From Clostridium sp. C8-1-8 (GTDB lineage: Bacteria > Bacillota > Clostridia > Clostridiales > Clostridiaceae), in assembly GCF_009928445.1 (NCBI RefSeq), contig NZ_JAABNO010000017.1, positions 1 through 64,000 on the forward strand: a DNA stretch of 64,000 bases, in the 5' to 3' direction. Shown here one piece after another: positions 27,542 to 36,608 of the stretch. Position numbers and translations under genes: made by a program. The notes below the pieces were generated by a model that ran no database searches, was not told the DNA's origin, and worked only from the letters and a program-made list of their open reading frames with translations. Position 1 is the first letter of the stretch, and each line of letters opens with the position of its first letter.

Positions 27542-28846
27542 ATGAGAAAGATATCGATATTTTTTAGCATGCTTTCAATTTTTTTACTTATGTGTGGAAG
27601 TGTGAATGTAAAGGCAGCTACCTCAGCACCACCAGAGGTTGAATCAGAGGCTGCAGTACTAATGGATGTAAATACCGGTGATATTATTTATGACAAAAAT
27701 GCCAACAAACCTTTAGCTCCAGCCTCTACAACAAAGGTAATGACAGCACTTCTTACATTGGAAAAAGCAAAATTAGATGATAAGGTTACCATAAGCAAGG
27801 TACCACCAACTGCTGAAGGAACTTCTATTGGATTAAAAGAAGGCGAGATTTATACAGTAAATGACCTTCTCCACGGACTTCTTCTTGAATCCGCAAACGA
27901 CTGCGCTGAGGCCTTAGCAGAGCATGTTGGGGGATCTATGGATAACTTTGTTAAAATGATGAATGAAAGAGCAAAGCAATTAGGTGCAAATAACACCAAC
28001 TTTGTAAATCCTAGTGGACTATATGAGCCTAACCACTTAACAACGGCGCACGACTTATCTTTAATGCTTAAGGAAGCTATAAAGAACCCTACTTTTGTTA
28101 AAATATGTAGAACTCAAGTTTATAAATTTCCACCTAGTAACTTAGATGGAAACGAAAAATGGGTTTCTACAAAAGATGAGTTGATAAGAAAAAACTCACC
28201 ACACGAGTATCAATATGCTTTAGCAGGAAAGACTGGATACACAACTTTATCTAAACACACTTTTACTGCTGCAGCAGAAAAAGATGGCCATACTTTAATT
28301 GTTTCAATGCTATACTCTCAAAGTAAACAGTTTTACTTCGATGATGCAAAAAAATTATTTGAGTACGGATTCAATAACTACAAACCTATAAAGTTATATT
28401 GCAAAGGTGATGAAGTAGCTAGCTACAATGTAACTAAGTCTTTATCGGTTCCGCTAATAGCTACAAAGGATATATATTACCTAATAAATAAAAATGATTA
28501 TAAGCCTAATTTGTCTGATAATGATATAAAAAACAACCTTGCTCCTAAGATAACGATAAAAAGTGCTAACTTAGAAAAATCATCCTTCAAGCAAGGTCAA
28601 GAAATTTTAGATTCAGATGTTACAGTAAAAGGTAAGGAACTATGTGATTTAAAACTAGCCTCAAGTATTGATAGGGAGTACAAGGGTATATTACCTACAT
28701 CTGCATCCTATAAAAACATAAAACCATTTGTACTAGCTTTAACCATAGCAATTACCTCTATATTCCTTATAACTTTAAGAAAATATATTAAGTTTAAGAA
28801 AAAACAATATATTTTGAGACGTAAATATGACAATATAGCTCAATAA
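27542..28846 (+). CDS. dacF: D-alanyl-D-alanine carboxypeptidase, DacF type (S11)
   Basis: A low-molecular-mass penicillin-binding protein that trims the terminal D-alanine of peptidoglycan. The 434-aa protein has a signal peptide (about 1-25), the serine motif PASTTKVMTA (about 62-71), SAND in LLLESANDCAEAL (about 118) and AGKTGYTTLSKH (about 228). A C-terminal membrane helix (about 395-415) and basic tail anchor it. ATG 27542 has a GGGGG site upstream; an ATG-like opening 15 bases earlier lacks one. The gap 27317-27541 is AT-rich promoter space. It is alone, with a terminator after it. Confidence 0.93.
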   Translation: MRKISIFFSMLSIFLLMCGSVNVKAATSAPPEVESEAAVLMDVNTGDIIYDKNANKPLAPASTTKVMTALLTLEKAKLDDKVTISKVPPTAEGTSIGLKEGEIYTVNDLLHGLLLESANDCAEALAEHVGGSMDNFVKMMNERAKQLGANNTNFVNPSGLYEPNHLTTAHDLSLMLKEAIKNPTFVKICRTQVYKFPPSNLDGNEKWVSTKDELIRKNSPHEYQYALAGKTGYTTLSKHTFTAAAEKDGHTLIVSMLYSQSKQFYFDDAKKLFEYGFNNYKPIKLYCKGDEVASYNVTKSLSVPLIATKDIYYLINKNDYKPNLSDNDIKNNLAPKITIKSANLEKSSFKQGQEILDSDVTVKGKELCDLKLASSIDREYKGILPTSASYKNIKPFVLALTIAITSIFLITLRKYIKFKKKQYILRRKYDNIAQ

Positions 28847-28914
28847 TTGAAATAAAAAAATACATACTGCCTGCAACTACATCTTTAAATAAATCCATAA
28901 AAAGGCAGGTTAAC

Positions 28915-28953
28915 CAAAAAGCACTGAAGAGAGAATTCCTTCAGTACTTTTTT
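28915..28953 (+). terminator. Terminator after dacF
   Basis: AGCACTGAAG pairs with CTTCAGTACT around a short loop, with A residues before and TTTTTT after. It lies between the converging dacF and pseudouridine synthase genes and may act both ways. A CTGCCT/AGGCAG pair (28867 and 28903) just before it is reminiscent of the family 1 repeat. Confidence 0.7.
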
Positions 28954-29009
28954 ATTTATATATATTAATATTTTTGTATTCTTTAATTATAAAGCTCTTA
29001 ACTCAGCTG

Positions 29010-29954
29010 TTAAACTTGTTTTATTTTATTAATAAGTTCTTTCATATCTTCGGGTAAATCCGCTTTAAGTGAAAGTACTTTTTTTGTTCTCGGGCTTAAA
29101 AAATCTAATCTATAAGCATGTAAAGCCTGCCTTGATATATAGTTGTCATCGCCCTCAATGCCATAAAGGGTATCTCCAAATATAGGATGGCCCATATGAC
29201 TTAAATGAACCCTTATCTGATGAGTTCTTCCAGTCTCTAGTGTACATTCTACTACATCAGCATCTTTAAGTCTTTCTAATACCCTGTAATGAGTTACGCT
29301 TCGTTGCCCAAATTCATTGACTTCTCTCTTTATAGAATCAACTGCTGGTCTATGTATAGGCAGGTCTATAGTACCTTCTGTAGAATCTAAATTTCCATGT
29401 ACTATAGCTATATATCTCTTTTCAATGGCAACAGAGTCTTCTCCAGGCTCCTTTATATCTCCATTTTTATCTTTGTCCATAGCATTCTGCTTTGATAATG
29501 CCATATGAGCATATTGATTCTTTGCTATTATTATTAATCCTGAAGTATTCATATCTAATCTACTAACTAGACGAACTATACAATTTTGGTTAGTTTCATT
29601 AAAATAGTTTATGACTCCATTAGCTAAAGTACCAGATTGATGACTTTTAGTAGGGTGAACTACCATAAATGGATCTTTGTCTAAAACTAAAATATCATCA
29701 TCTTCATATATTATTTTCAAATCCATTTTTTCTGGTGCGATATTCTGAGTCTCATCTTTAGAAACATTGACTTCTATGTGATCATCAGCCTTCAGCACAT
29801 AGTTCATTTTTACAACTTTACTATTGGCCTTTATTCTGCCATCTATTGCAGCCCCCCTAATGAGTCTGGTTGATAGTCCTAACTTTTCCTTAAGAAAATC
29901 TCTTATCTTTCTTCCCTCATATCCTTTTGGGACTACTTCTCTTATGTAGCTCAT
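29010..29954 (-). CDS. RluA-family pseudouridine synthase
   Basis: The enzyme converts uridine to pseudouridine in rRNA or tRNA. The 314-aa protein has an S4 RNA-binding domain (about 15-70) and the RluA catalytic domain with VSRLDMNTSGLIII (about 130-143, catalytic aspartate) and GRTHQIRVHLSHMGHPI (about 240-256). Length and layout fit RluD-like members; the exact RNA site cannot be told. It follows ridA by nine bases on the same strand and probably shares its transcript. Confidence 0.92.
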   Translation of the reverse strand: MSYIREVVPKGYEGRKIRDFLKEKLGLSTRLIRGAAIDGRIKANSKVVKMNYVLKADDHIEVNVSKDETQNIAPEKMDLKIIYEDDDILVLDKDPFMVVHPTKSHQSGTLANGVINYFNETNQNCIVRLVSRLDMNTSGLIIIAKNQYAHMALSKQNAMDKDKNGDIKEPGEDSVAIEKRYIAIVHGNLDSTEGTIDLPIHRPAVDSIKREVNEFGQRSVTHYRVLERLKDADVVECTLETGRTHQIRVHLSHMGHPIFGDTLYGIEGDDNYISRQALHAYRLDFLSPRTKKVLSLKADLPEDMKELINKIKQV

Positions 29955-29963
29955 ATGATTCTC

Positions 29964-30344
29964 CTATCTATCTTTAAAAGCAATAACCTCTATTTCTATA
30001 ACTGCATCTTTAGGCAATCTGCTTATCTCAACACAGCTTCTAGCTGGAGGATTTTCCTTAAAGAATTCTCCATAAACTTCATTTACTGAACCAAAGTCAT
30101 CAATATTCTTTAGGAATATAGTTGCTTTTATTATATTTTCTAAGGAACTTCCAGCTTGCTCTAATATAGCTTTTACATTAAGCATTGATCTCTTAGTAGC
30201 TTCCTTTATATCAGTTACTAACTCACCTGTAGCAGGATCTATCGGAATTTGACCAGAAGTAAATATAAGATTGTCAATACTAATACCTTGACTATATGGT
30301 CCTATTGCTTTTGGTGCATTTTCTGTAGAAATAATATTCTTCAT
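29964..30344 (-). CDS. ridA: RidA family enamine/imine deaminase
   Basis: RidA breaks down reactive 2-aminoacrylate-type enamines made by PLP enzymes. The protein is about 126 aa with APKAIGPYSQG at the start, TSGQIPIDPATGELV (about 35-49), the conserved arginine in PPARSCVEISRLPKDA (about 100-116) and EIEVIAF at the end. The frame opens at 30389 inside the upstream gene, but ATG 30344 has GGAG eight bases upstream. It lies just after the LCP gene. Confidence 0.93.
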   Translation of the reverse strand: MKNIISTENAPKAIGPYSQGISIDNLIFTSGQIPIDPATGELVTDIKEATKRSMLNVKAILEQAGSSLENIIKATIFLKNIDDFGSVNEVYGEFFKENPPARSCVEISRLPKDAVIEIEVIAFKDR

Positions 30345-30357
30345 TTTCATTTCTCCT

Positions 30358-31599
30358 TTAATTCTTAAAATCTTTACCCAATATAACAATTATATCAAAA
30401 TTATCATCGTTTTTTGATATAGTTCCAAATTTATTAATATTTATATCCGAAGAAACAATATCTTTGATACTATTGTCCTTTAGTTGTATTTCACTCTTAC
30501 TGGTTTCCTTTGTATTACCTACCTCAATATTCTTATATCCTTTATCCTTTAGTTCTTTCATATACTTTGATGCTAGTCCTTGAGTTTTTGTTCCATTTAG
30601 AACTTTAATCTTCATAGAACTTTTAGCTATTTCTTTATTACTTTCATTGTTAACTTTTCCTTTACTATCTTTATCAGAAAACAAATTAATTATTTCTGTA
30701 TTAGCTTCCTTATCATAAATAAGATAAGAAATACCATCTATAGTTCTAGGAACTCCTTTTAAGGTGTACATCTGAACGTTTTCCTTATTAAGCCCTATTG
30801 CTTCTTTTCCTAAAGCAAGTAAGGTCTTAGGCGGCATATCAGTTTCTATATACTTAGGTAGTACATCTAATATTTTACCAATCTTAGGTACTATAGTTAT
30901 AGATGTACACCTTTCTACAACTTTTCCAATGAATTTATGCTGATTATCTATTCTATCCAAATCACCATTCGCTAATCCTGTTCCATCATTGTTTTTTCTC
31001 CATCTGAAAAACTCTTCTGCCTTTTTACCGTCTAAAAGTACTGTCTCACCTTTTTTGAATTTTATGTGCAAGTCCTGTGCTGCATCATCATAATACATAT
31101 TCCTATCTATGGTCATCTCAACGCCTCCAATAGCGTCTACAAAGCTCCTAAAGCCATCATAATTGAGTTTTACCACATAATCTATATCAACTGTCATGAT
31201 GTTTTCTACAGCCTGCTTTATGGCACTGTCTCCACCTATAGAAAAAGCGGCATTTATCTTTTGACTTGAATTCTTTATCTTAATCATCATATCTCTTGGA
31301 ATTGATACTATATACGCCTTTTTTTCCTTAGGAATCAACCTCACAAGCATTATGGTATCAGTTCTTTTTATGCTATCATTGTTTTTCTGATTAGGATCGC
31401 CTATATCCATGCCTAAAAATAATATATTTGTAGGTAAAGAAGTATCCTTCTCTACAGCATTACCATTATAGTTTTTACTAAACTTACCCAAGTATTTATA
31501 AAAAAAAGCCCCTGTACATAAGGAAATTATAATTAATAAAACTAACAGTATCAGTAGACTTACCTTAAATTTATTTTTCAATAAATTCTTTGAACCCAT
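30358..31599 (-). CDS. LytR-CpsA-Psr (LCP) family cell-wall ligase
   Basis: LCP proteins attach teichoic acids or polysaccharides to peptidoglycan at the outer membrane face. The 413-aa protein has a short basic N-terminus and one membrane helix (about 13-33), the LCP domain (about 55-270) with SIKRTDTIMLVRLIP and SIPRDMMIKI and the arginines of FFRWRKN and GDLDRIDNQ, and a C-terminal LytR_C domain (about 325-410) with KVLNGTKTQGLASKYMK. It lies between a terminator and ridA, next to yqeK, an arrangement common in clostridia. Confidence 0.92.
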   Translation of the reverse strand: MGSKNLLKNKFKVSLLILLVLLIIISLCTGAFFYKYLGKFSKNYNGNAVEKDTSLPTNILFLGMDIGDPNQKNNDSIKRTDTIMLVRLIPKEKKAYIVSIPRDMMIKIKNSSQKINAAFSIGGDSAIKQAVENIMTVDIDYVVKLNYDGFRSFVDAIGGVEMTIDRNMYYDDAAQDLHIKFKKGETVLLDGKKAEEFFRWRKNNDGTGLANGDLDRIDNQHKFIGKVVERCTSITIVPKIGKILDVLPKYIETDMPPKTLLALGKEAIGLNKENVQMYTLKGVPRTIDGISYLIYDKEANTEIINLFSDKDSKGKVNNESNKEIAKSSMKIKVLNGTKTQGLASKYMKELKDKGYKNIEVGNTKETSKSEIQLKDNSIKDIVSSDININKFGTISKNDDNFDIIVILGKDFKN

Positions 31600-31769
31600 A
31601 AACTCACCTTCTAACGTCGCATTTTTACATCTTTTTCCATTGTAAAATAATTATAACATTTTTGCAACAATTAAAAGCATCAAATATGTTAATAATGTAT
31701 TCCTAAACCGCATTAATTCTCATAGATAGCTATATTACTAATTTTAGTAGTAATATAATTAGTAGTAAA

Positions 31770-31818
31770 ATAAAAGGCATAGATTAATTTAAATATACTA
31801 ATCTATACCTTTTATTTG
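31770..31818. terminator. Bidirectional terminator after yqeK
   Basis: AAAAGGCATAGATTA (31772-31786) pairs with TAATCTATACCTTTT (31799-31813) with one G-U pair and A/T tracts on both sides. It ends the yqeK transcript on the minus strand. The remaining bases up to the LCP start hold nothing else I can name. Confidence 0.8.
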
Positions 31819-31858
31819 TTTTCTATTATGCTAAACATTATTGTTTAAATCAAGTAAT

Positions 31859-32434
31859 TTAACAGCCTTTTATTTTTAACAACAAGTCATTCCTAGCTTC
31901 TATGGTTAAAGGGTGTACAAGTTGTCCTAGCTTAATAACATAGGTTATAGTATTGTCAAAGCCTTGCAGAACTCCCTTATCTAAATCAGCATAAGTTACA
32001 ATCCTTAATTCTTCTACACCCTTATAATCTCTATTTGGTTCAATATAATCAGCTATATATATTATTTTCTCAAGTAAGCTCATAGATTTTTTGCCAGTGG
32101 TGTGATATCTCACAGCACTTAATACTTCTTCATCTTTAATATTCATAGTTTCCTTTGCTATAATAGAGCCTATTAAACCATGTAGTATTTGAGGTGACTT
32201 TCTTGTAATCTCGTCTATTTCTATACTTCTAGACTTTAAAAATTCAAATTGATCATCTATTCTCATATTTTTAGCACAATCATGAACTAAGGCCGCAAGC
32301 TTAGCTTTTTCTTTAGACTCACCATTTTTCTCTGCCAGAAGCTCTGCTGCAGATACTACACCTAAGGTATGTCTATATCTACTTTCAGTGAGATTTTTCT
32401 TTAGATAGGCATCAATTTCTTCATATGACCACAC
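31859..32434 (-). CDS. yqeK: YqeK-type HD-domain Ap4A hydrolase
   Basis: YqeK proteins hydrolyse diadenosine tetraphosphate symmetrically. The 191-aa HD-domain protein shows RYRHTLGVVSAAELLA (first metal His, about 18-33), the HD pair in LVHDCAKN (about 48-55), HGLIGSIIAKE (about 82) and the AVRYHTTG motif (about 107). The start is GTG with GGGGG seven bases upstream. Its usual partner nadD lies 120 bases upstream on the same strand, so they are probably one transcript. Confidence 0.93.
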   Translation of the reverse strand: MWSYEEIDAYLKKNLTESRYRHTLGVVSAAELLAEKNGESKEKAKLAALVHDCAKNMRIDDQFEFLKSRSIEIDEITRKSPQILHGLIGSIIAKETMNIKDEEVLSAVRYHTTGKKSMSLLEKIIYIADYIEPNRDYKGVEELRIVTYADLDKGVLQGFDNTITYVIKLGQLVHPLTIEARNDLLLKIKGC

Positions 32435-32551
32435 AAAAATTCCCCCATTCCTAAACTATTAATTAATAAAAAAAATGTAGTTATTCTTAAATATAAAGTA
32501 GAGATTATATAAAAACAAACTATATCTTCCCGCCATAAATAACTATGGAGA

Positions 32552-33163
32552 CTAAATATTTTTATATAGCTCATTTTCTTTAATATATTTATCAACCTCG
32601 TAAGGTATAAAAAAGTCAACTTTGAAACCATGACTAATTCTTTCTCTTATTAAAGTTGACGAAATATCTAACTGTAAGAGATTTAAAAATATAATTTTTG
32701 TATCGTACTTAGCTTCAATTGATTTTTTCTCATCAACAAGAAGTTCTTCAGAAAAACCTGGCCTGTTAAACACTACTAGATTACAGTTATCTAGTATGAT
32801 ATCAACATTTTTCCACTTATTAAGGTCTACTAAGCAGTCAGCACCACTTATAAAATATAGTTCTGAATCTTTATATACATCTTTTAGGTGCAGCAAAGTT
32901 TCATAAGTATAACTGAAACCATCCTTATTTATCTCATAGTCACTGACATTAAAACCTTCATAATCCTTTATAGCTAGCTTTACCATCTGATATCTTATAG
33001 AACCTTCGGTTATATTCTTGCTTCTCTTATGTGGTGGATTACCACTTGGCATAAAAATAACTTCATCTAACCCCAAGATTCTTTTAGCTTCATATGCTAT
33101 ATATATATGACCATTGTGAATAGGATCAAAGGTTCCCCCAAGTATTCCTATCTTCCTTGCCAT
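32552..33163 (-). CDS. nadD: Nicotinate-nucleotide adenylyltransferase
   Basis: NadD makes nicotinate adenine dinucleotide from nicotinate mononucleotide and ATP in NAD synthesis. The 203-aa protein has the nucleotidyltransferase motif GGTFDPIHNGH (about 9-19), MPSGNPPHK (about 38-46), FISGADCLVDLNKW (about 103) and the closing SSTLIRERI motif (about 168). It starts seven bases after yhbY ends. The ribosome binding site is weak, suggesting coupling to yhbY. Confidence 0.95.
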   Translation of the reverse strand: MARKIGILGGTFDPIHNGHIYIAYEAKRILGLDEVIFMPSGNPPHKRSKNITEGSIRYQMVKLAIKDYEGFNVSDYEINKDGFSYTYETLLHLKDVYKDSELYFISGADCLVDLNKWKNVDIILDNCNLVVFNRPGFSEELLVDEKKSIEAKYDTKIIFLNLLQLDISSTLIRERISHGFKVDFFIPYEVDKYIKENELYKNI

Positions 33164-33169
33164 GATCTT

Positions 33170-33472
33170 CTACTTATTACCTTGTGGAAGTTCTATTTTA
33201 GGCTTTTTCTCTGACTTTTTATAAAGTACTATTTTGCTACCTATAGATTGAACCCCTTCGCATCCTATCTTCTCACATATAAAGTCTGAAGCTTCTCTTG
33301 TTTCAAAACCACTATTTTCTAATACTGTTATCTTAATTAGTTCTCTAGCTTCTAATGCCTCTTCTATTTGTCTTAAGAATGCTTCTTCAATACCATTCTT
33401 ACCTAATTGAAATATAGGAGTTATTCCGTTTGCTAAAGATCTAAGATAAGCTCTTTGCTTTGTAGTTATCAC
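33170..33472 (-). CDS. yhbY: YhbY-family RNA-binding protein (CRM domain)
   Basis: A small CRM-domain RNA-binding protein tied to ribosome assembly. The protein is 100 aa and has TKQRAYLRSLANGITPIFQLGK split over the first 25 residues, including the GITPIFQLGK loop typical of the family, and ALEARELIKITVLEN (about 40-54). The frame is open to 33568, but that extension lies in a MITE copy and lacks a site. GTG 33472 has GGAGG upstream. It precedes nadD and follows obg, the usual order. Confidence 0.93.
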   Translation of the reverse strand: MITTKQRAYLRSLANGITPIFQLGKNGIEEAFLRQIEEALEARELIKITVLENSGFETREASDFICEKIGCEGVQSIGSKIVLYKKSEKKPKIELPQGNK

Positions 33473-33526
33473 TTTACTACCTCCATTTAAATGTATTACA
33501 TTAATTATATAAAGATACAAATATAA

Positions 33527-33657
33527 GACCGTATTCAGGAGTATTGTTGAAATTAAGTGGTTATACAAGAGATACTATATTAGCAAACTATTACGTAAGC
33601 TCATTAAGACCTCCAATGATTAACCACTTTTTTCAATACATTACTTTGAACATGGTC
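33527..33657. repeat. Family 2 MITE-like element between obg and yhbY (copy 2)
   Basis: The ends GACCGTATTC and GAACATGGTC are inverted repeats, with the shared inner blocks TTGAAATTAAGTGGTTA and TAACCACTTTTTTCAA. The flanks AAATATAA (33519-33526) and AAATATAC (33658-33665) are a 7-of-8 target duplication. The internal ATG seen in other copies is lost here. The element lies 55 bases upstream of the yhbY start. Confidence 0.75.
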
Positions 33658-33754
33658 AAATATACAAAATATAACTTCATATAATCATATGATTAAAAAT
33701 TTATATATTTATATAAATATATAAATATATAGTAATAATGCAGTTTTATATTAA

Positions 33755-33994
33755 GGGTATGTTTAAGAATATTTTTTGAAATTAAGTGGTCATGAAGGAG
33801 ATGCTATATGAGCGAGCTACTAGAATTAAATGATTTTTTCAGATGGAATGGCGTTAAGAAACTGTACTGTTCGAACGTAGTGAGTTTACAGTTTTAGCCA
33901 TGGAATATGACAAAATCATATTAATTCTTTGCGTAAGCTCATCAAAGCATCGGATGACTGACCACTTAATTTCAACATGCTACTTTAACATAAC

Positions 33995-33995
<1 letters not shown>
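33755..33995. repeat. Family 2 MITE-like element abutting the obg stop codon (copy 3)
   Basis: Starts GGGTATGTTTAAGA and ends CTTTAACATAACC. The ends and core match the 18376 copy, but about 105 extra bases interrupt it. The flanks TATATTAA (33747-33754) and TACAGTAA (33996-34003) match at six of eight positions, a likely decayed target duplication. The right end supplies the last base of the obg stop codon. Confidence 0.8.
33823..33927. repeat. Nested palindrome inside MITE copy 3
   Basis: Starts GAATTAAATGATTTTTTCA and ends TGACAAAATCATATTAATTC, which are inverted repeats of about 19 bases; an inner pair AACTGTA and TACAGTT surrounds TGTTCGAACG. Copy 1 has nothing at this position, so this is an insertion into the older element. 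Confidence 0.65.
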
Positions 33996-35293
<1,298 letters not shown>

Positions 35294-35308
35294 TTACCTT
35301 ATAGTGTT

Positions 35309-35363
35309 GTTTGTACTTGTTTTAAAATGCCCAACTCTTAGATATTTTAAAACAAGTACAAAC
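35309..35363. repeat. 20-bp perfect inverted repeat in the obg leader
   Basis: The arms GTTTGTACTTGTTTTAAAAT (35309-35328) and its exact complement (35344-35363) enclose 15 bases. No T run follows on either strand, so it is not a standard terminator. It lies between the rpmA terminator and the obg ribosome binding site. Confidence 0.8.
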
Positions 35364-35395
35364 TGCTTCATTTATATTATGCACATATATATATA

Positions 35396-35430
35396 TTTTA
35401 AAAGCACCCTTTGTTAAAAAAGGGTGCTTT
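35396..35430 (-). terminator. Terminator after rpmA
   Basis: AAAGCACCCTTT (35401-35412) pairs perfectly with AAAGGGTGCTTT (35419-35430) around six bases. On the minus strand TTTT follows. It lies 13 bases after the rpmA stop, so obg may be transcribed partly apart. Confidence 0.75.
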
Positions 35431-35442
35431 AAATAACTAGAA

Positions 35443-35742
35443 TTATTCAGCTATTTCTTGAATTTCTACTGGATAAACAGAAGCTTTCTTCTTGTCTTTT
35501 CCAACTCTTTCAAACTTAACAACTCCATCGATCTTTGCAAATAAAGTATCATCGCTTCCTTTACCTACATTAGCACCTGGATGTATCTTTGTTCCTCTTT
35601 GTCTAACAATGATGTTTCCAGCAAGAACGAATTGTCCATCAGCTGACTTAACACCAAGTCTCTTTGACTCAGAATCTCTACCGTTCTTGGAGCTACCAAC
35701 TCCCTTTTTATGAGCGAACAATTGAAGGTTCATGATTAGCAT
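35443..35742 (-). CDS. rpmA: 50S ribosomal protein L27, with cleavable N-terminus
   Basis: L27 reaches the peptidyl transferase centre through its N-terminal tail. The 99-aa precursor begins [18 protein letters not shown]; in Firmicutes the stretch ending near LQLFA is removed by the protease Prp before the protein works. Then come [14 protein letters not shown] and [14 protein letters not shown], typical of L27. AGGAGGTG lies seven bases before the ATG. The protease gene is four bases upstream, on the same transcript. Confidence 0.97.
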   Translation of the reverse strand: MLIMNLQLFAHKKGVGSSKNGRDSESKRLGVKSADGQFVLAGNIIVRQRGTKIHPGANVGKGSDDTLFAKIDGVVKFERVGKDKKKASVYPVEIQEIAE

Positions 35743-35746
35743 AGTA

Positions 35747-36118
35747 CTACACCTCCTCTTTTTTTACACATATATATTGGTCTGTTTTATTTTTTCCAAA
35801 ACTTTGTTCTAAGGATATTAAAATACTTTCTATGCTAAGTTCAAAAGTCTTTAATAAGACCTGAGCTTTTTGAATTTCATCTTCATCAAGTTCTTTGAGA
35901 TCTAGCTTAATATATCCATTTGATATTTCATATGGAACATTAAGTTTAAGTACTTCATCTAAGCCTATAAGTACACTTTGAGATAATACAGAAACTGAAT
36001 TGCATATCATATCATACGCTTCTCCAGCCATAATCATTTCTCTTTCTAAAAGAGCATGATTGTCTATTTTAAATCCAGTTATTATATCCTTACTCTTATA
36101 AAAATCTAATTTAACCAT
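35747..36118 (-). CDS. prp: Ribosomal-processing cysteine protease Prp (divergent)
   Basis: Prp cuts the N-terminal extension off L27. The 123-aa protein sits between rplU and rpmA, the fixed place for prp. The likely catalytic His21 is in DNHALLER and Cys39 in YDMICNSVS, followed by the family helix [15 protein letters not shown]. Two oddities: the residue before the histidine is Asn rather than the usual Gly, and His-Cys spacing is 18, longer than the about 12 I know from the Staphylococcus protein. It starts one base after rplU ends, with no strong binding site, so it is probably translationally coupled. Confidence 0.85.
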   Translation of the reverse strand: MVKLDFYKSKDIITGFKIDNHALLEREMIMAGEAYDMICNSVSVLSQSVLIGLDEVLKLNVPYEISNGYIKLDLKELDEDEIQKAQVLLKTFELSIESILISLEQSFGKNKTDQYICVKKEEV

Positions 36119-36119
36119 A

Positions 36120-36431
36120 TTAAGCTTCTATTTTTTCTATAACTAGCTTTGTATAAGGTTGTCTGTGGCCGTTCTTTCTTCTATAGTCTTTCTTTCTCTT
36201 GTACTTGAAAACTATAATCTTCTTAGCCTTACCTTGAGCAGCTACCTTAGCAACTACCTTAGCACCTTCTACTACTGGTGTACCAACCTTAAGTTCACCA
36301 TCCTTAGCTACTGCTAGAACTTCTGTTAACTCAACTGTTGATTCTACTTCAGCTTCTAATTTTTCAACGAATATAACATCGCCTTCTTGAACTCTGAATT
36401 GTTTTCCACCTGTCTTAACTACTGCGTACAT
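36120..36431 (-). CDS. rplU: 50S ribosomal protein L21
   Basis: L21 binds 23S rRNA in the large subunit. The 103-aa protein has the full family sequence: [18 protein letters not shown] at the start and the basic end [20 protein letters not shown] strong GGAGGTG site precedes the ATG. It heads the rplU-prp-rpmA transcript behind an L21 leader. Confidence 0.98.
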   Translation of the reverse strand: MYAVVKTGGKQFRVQEGDVIFVEKLEAEVESTVELTEVLAVAKDGELKVGTPVVEGAKVVAKVAAQGKAKKIIVFKYKRKKDYRRKNGHRQPYTKLVIEKIEA

Positions 36432-36512
36432 AAAAACACCTCCTCATTACGGTCTCGCCACTACGGGTACGATAATTAAATCGATTTTTGGACCTTACGT
36501 GTGCGGTTCACA
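36432..36512 (-). promoter_or_regulatory. L21 leader (ribosomal protein autoregulation)
   Basis: The transcript leader holds GTGAACCGCACACGTAAGG and ACCCGTAGTGGCGAGACCG just before the binding site, as in clostridial rplU leaders. L21 leaders are thought to let the ribosomal protein control its own synthesis. Confidence 0.65.
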
Positions 36513-36518
36513 AAAGCC

Positions 36519-36547
36519 ATTCTACCATATCGGACATATTTTGTAAA
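36519..36547 (-). promoter_or_regulatory. Likely promoter of rplU-prp-rpmA
   Basis: On the minus strand TTTACA (36547-36542), 17 bases and TAGAAT (36524-36519) lie just upstream of the leader. Confidence 0.6.
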
Positions 36548-36608
36548 GTTATTTTTAAATATGTGCAACTTTAATACCAAATCTATTTTAGTATTAAGTG
36601 GTACATTG

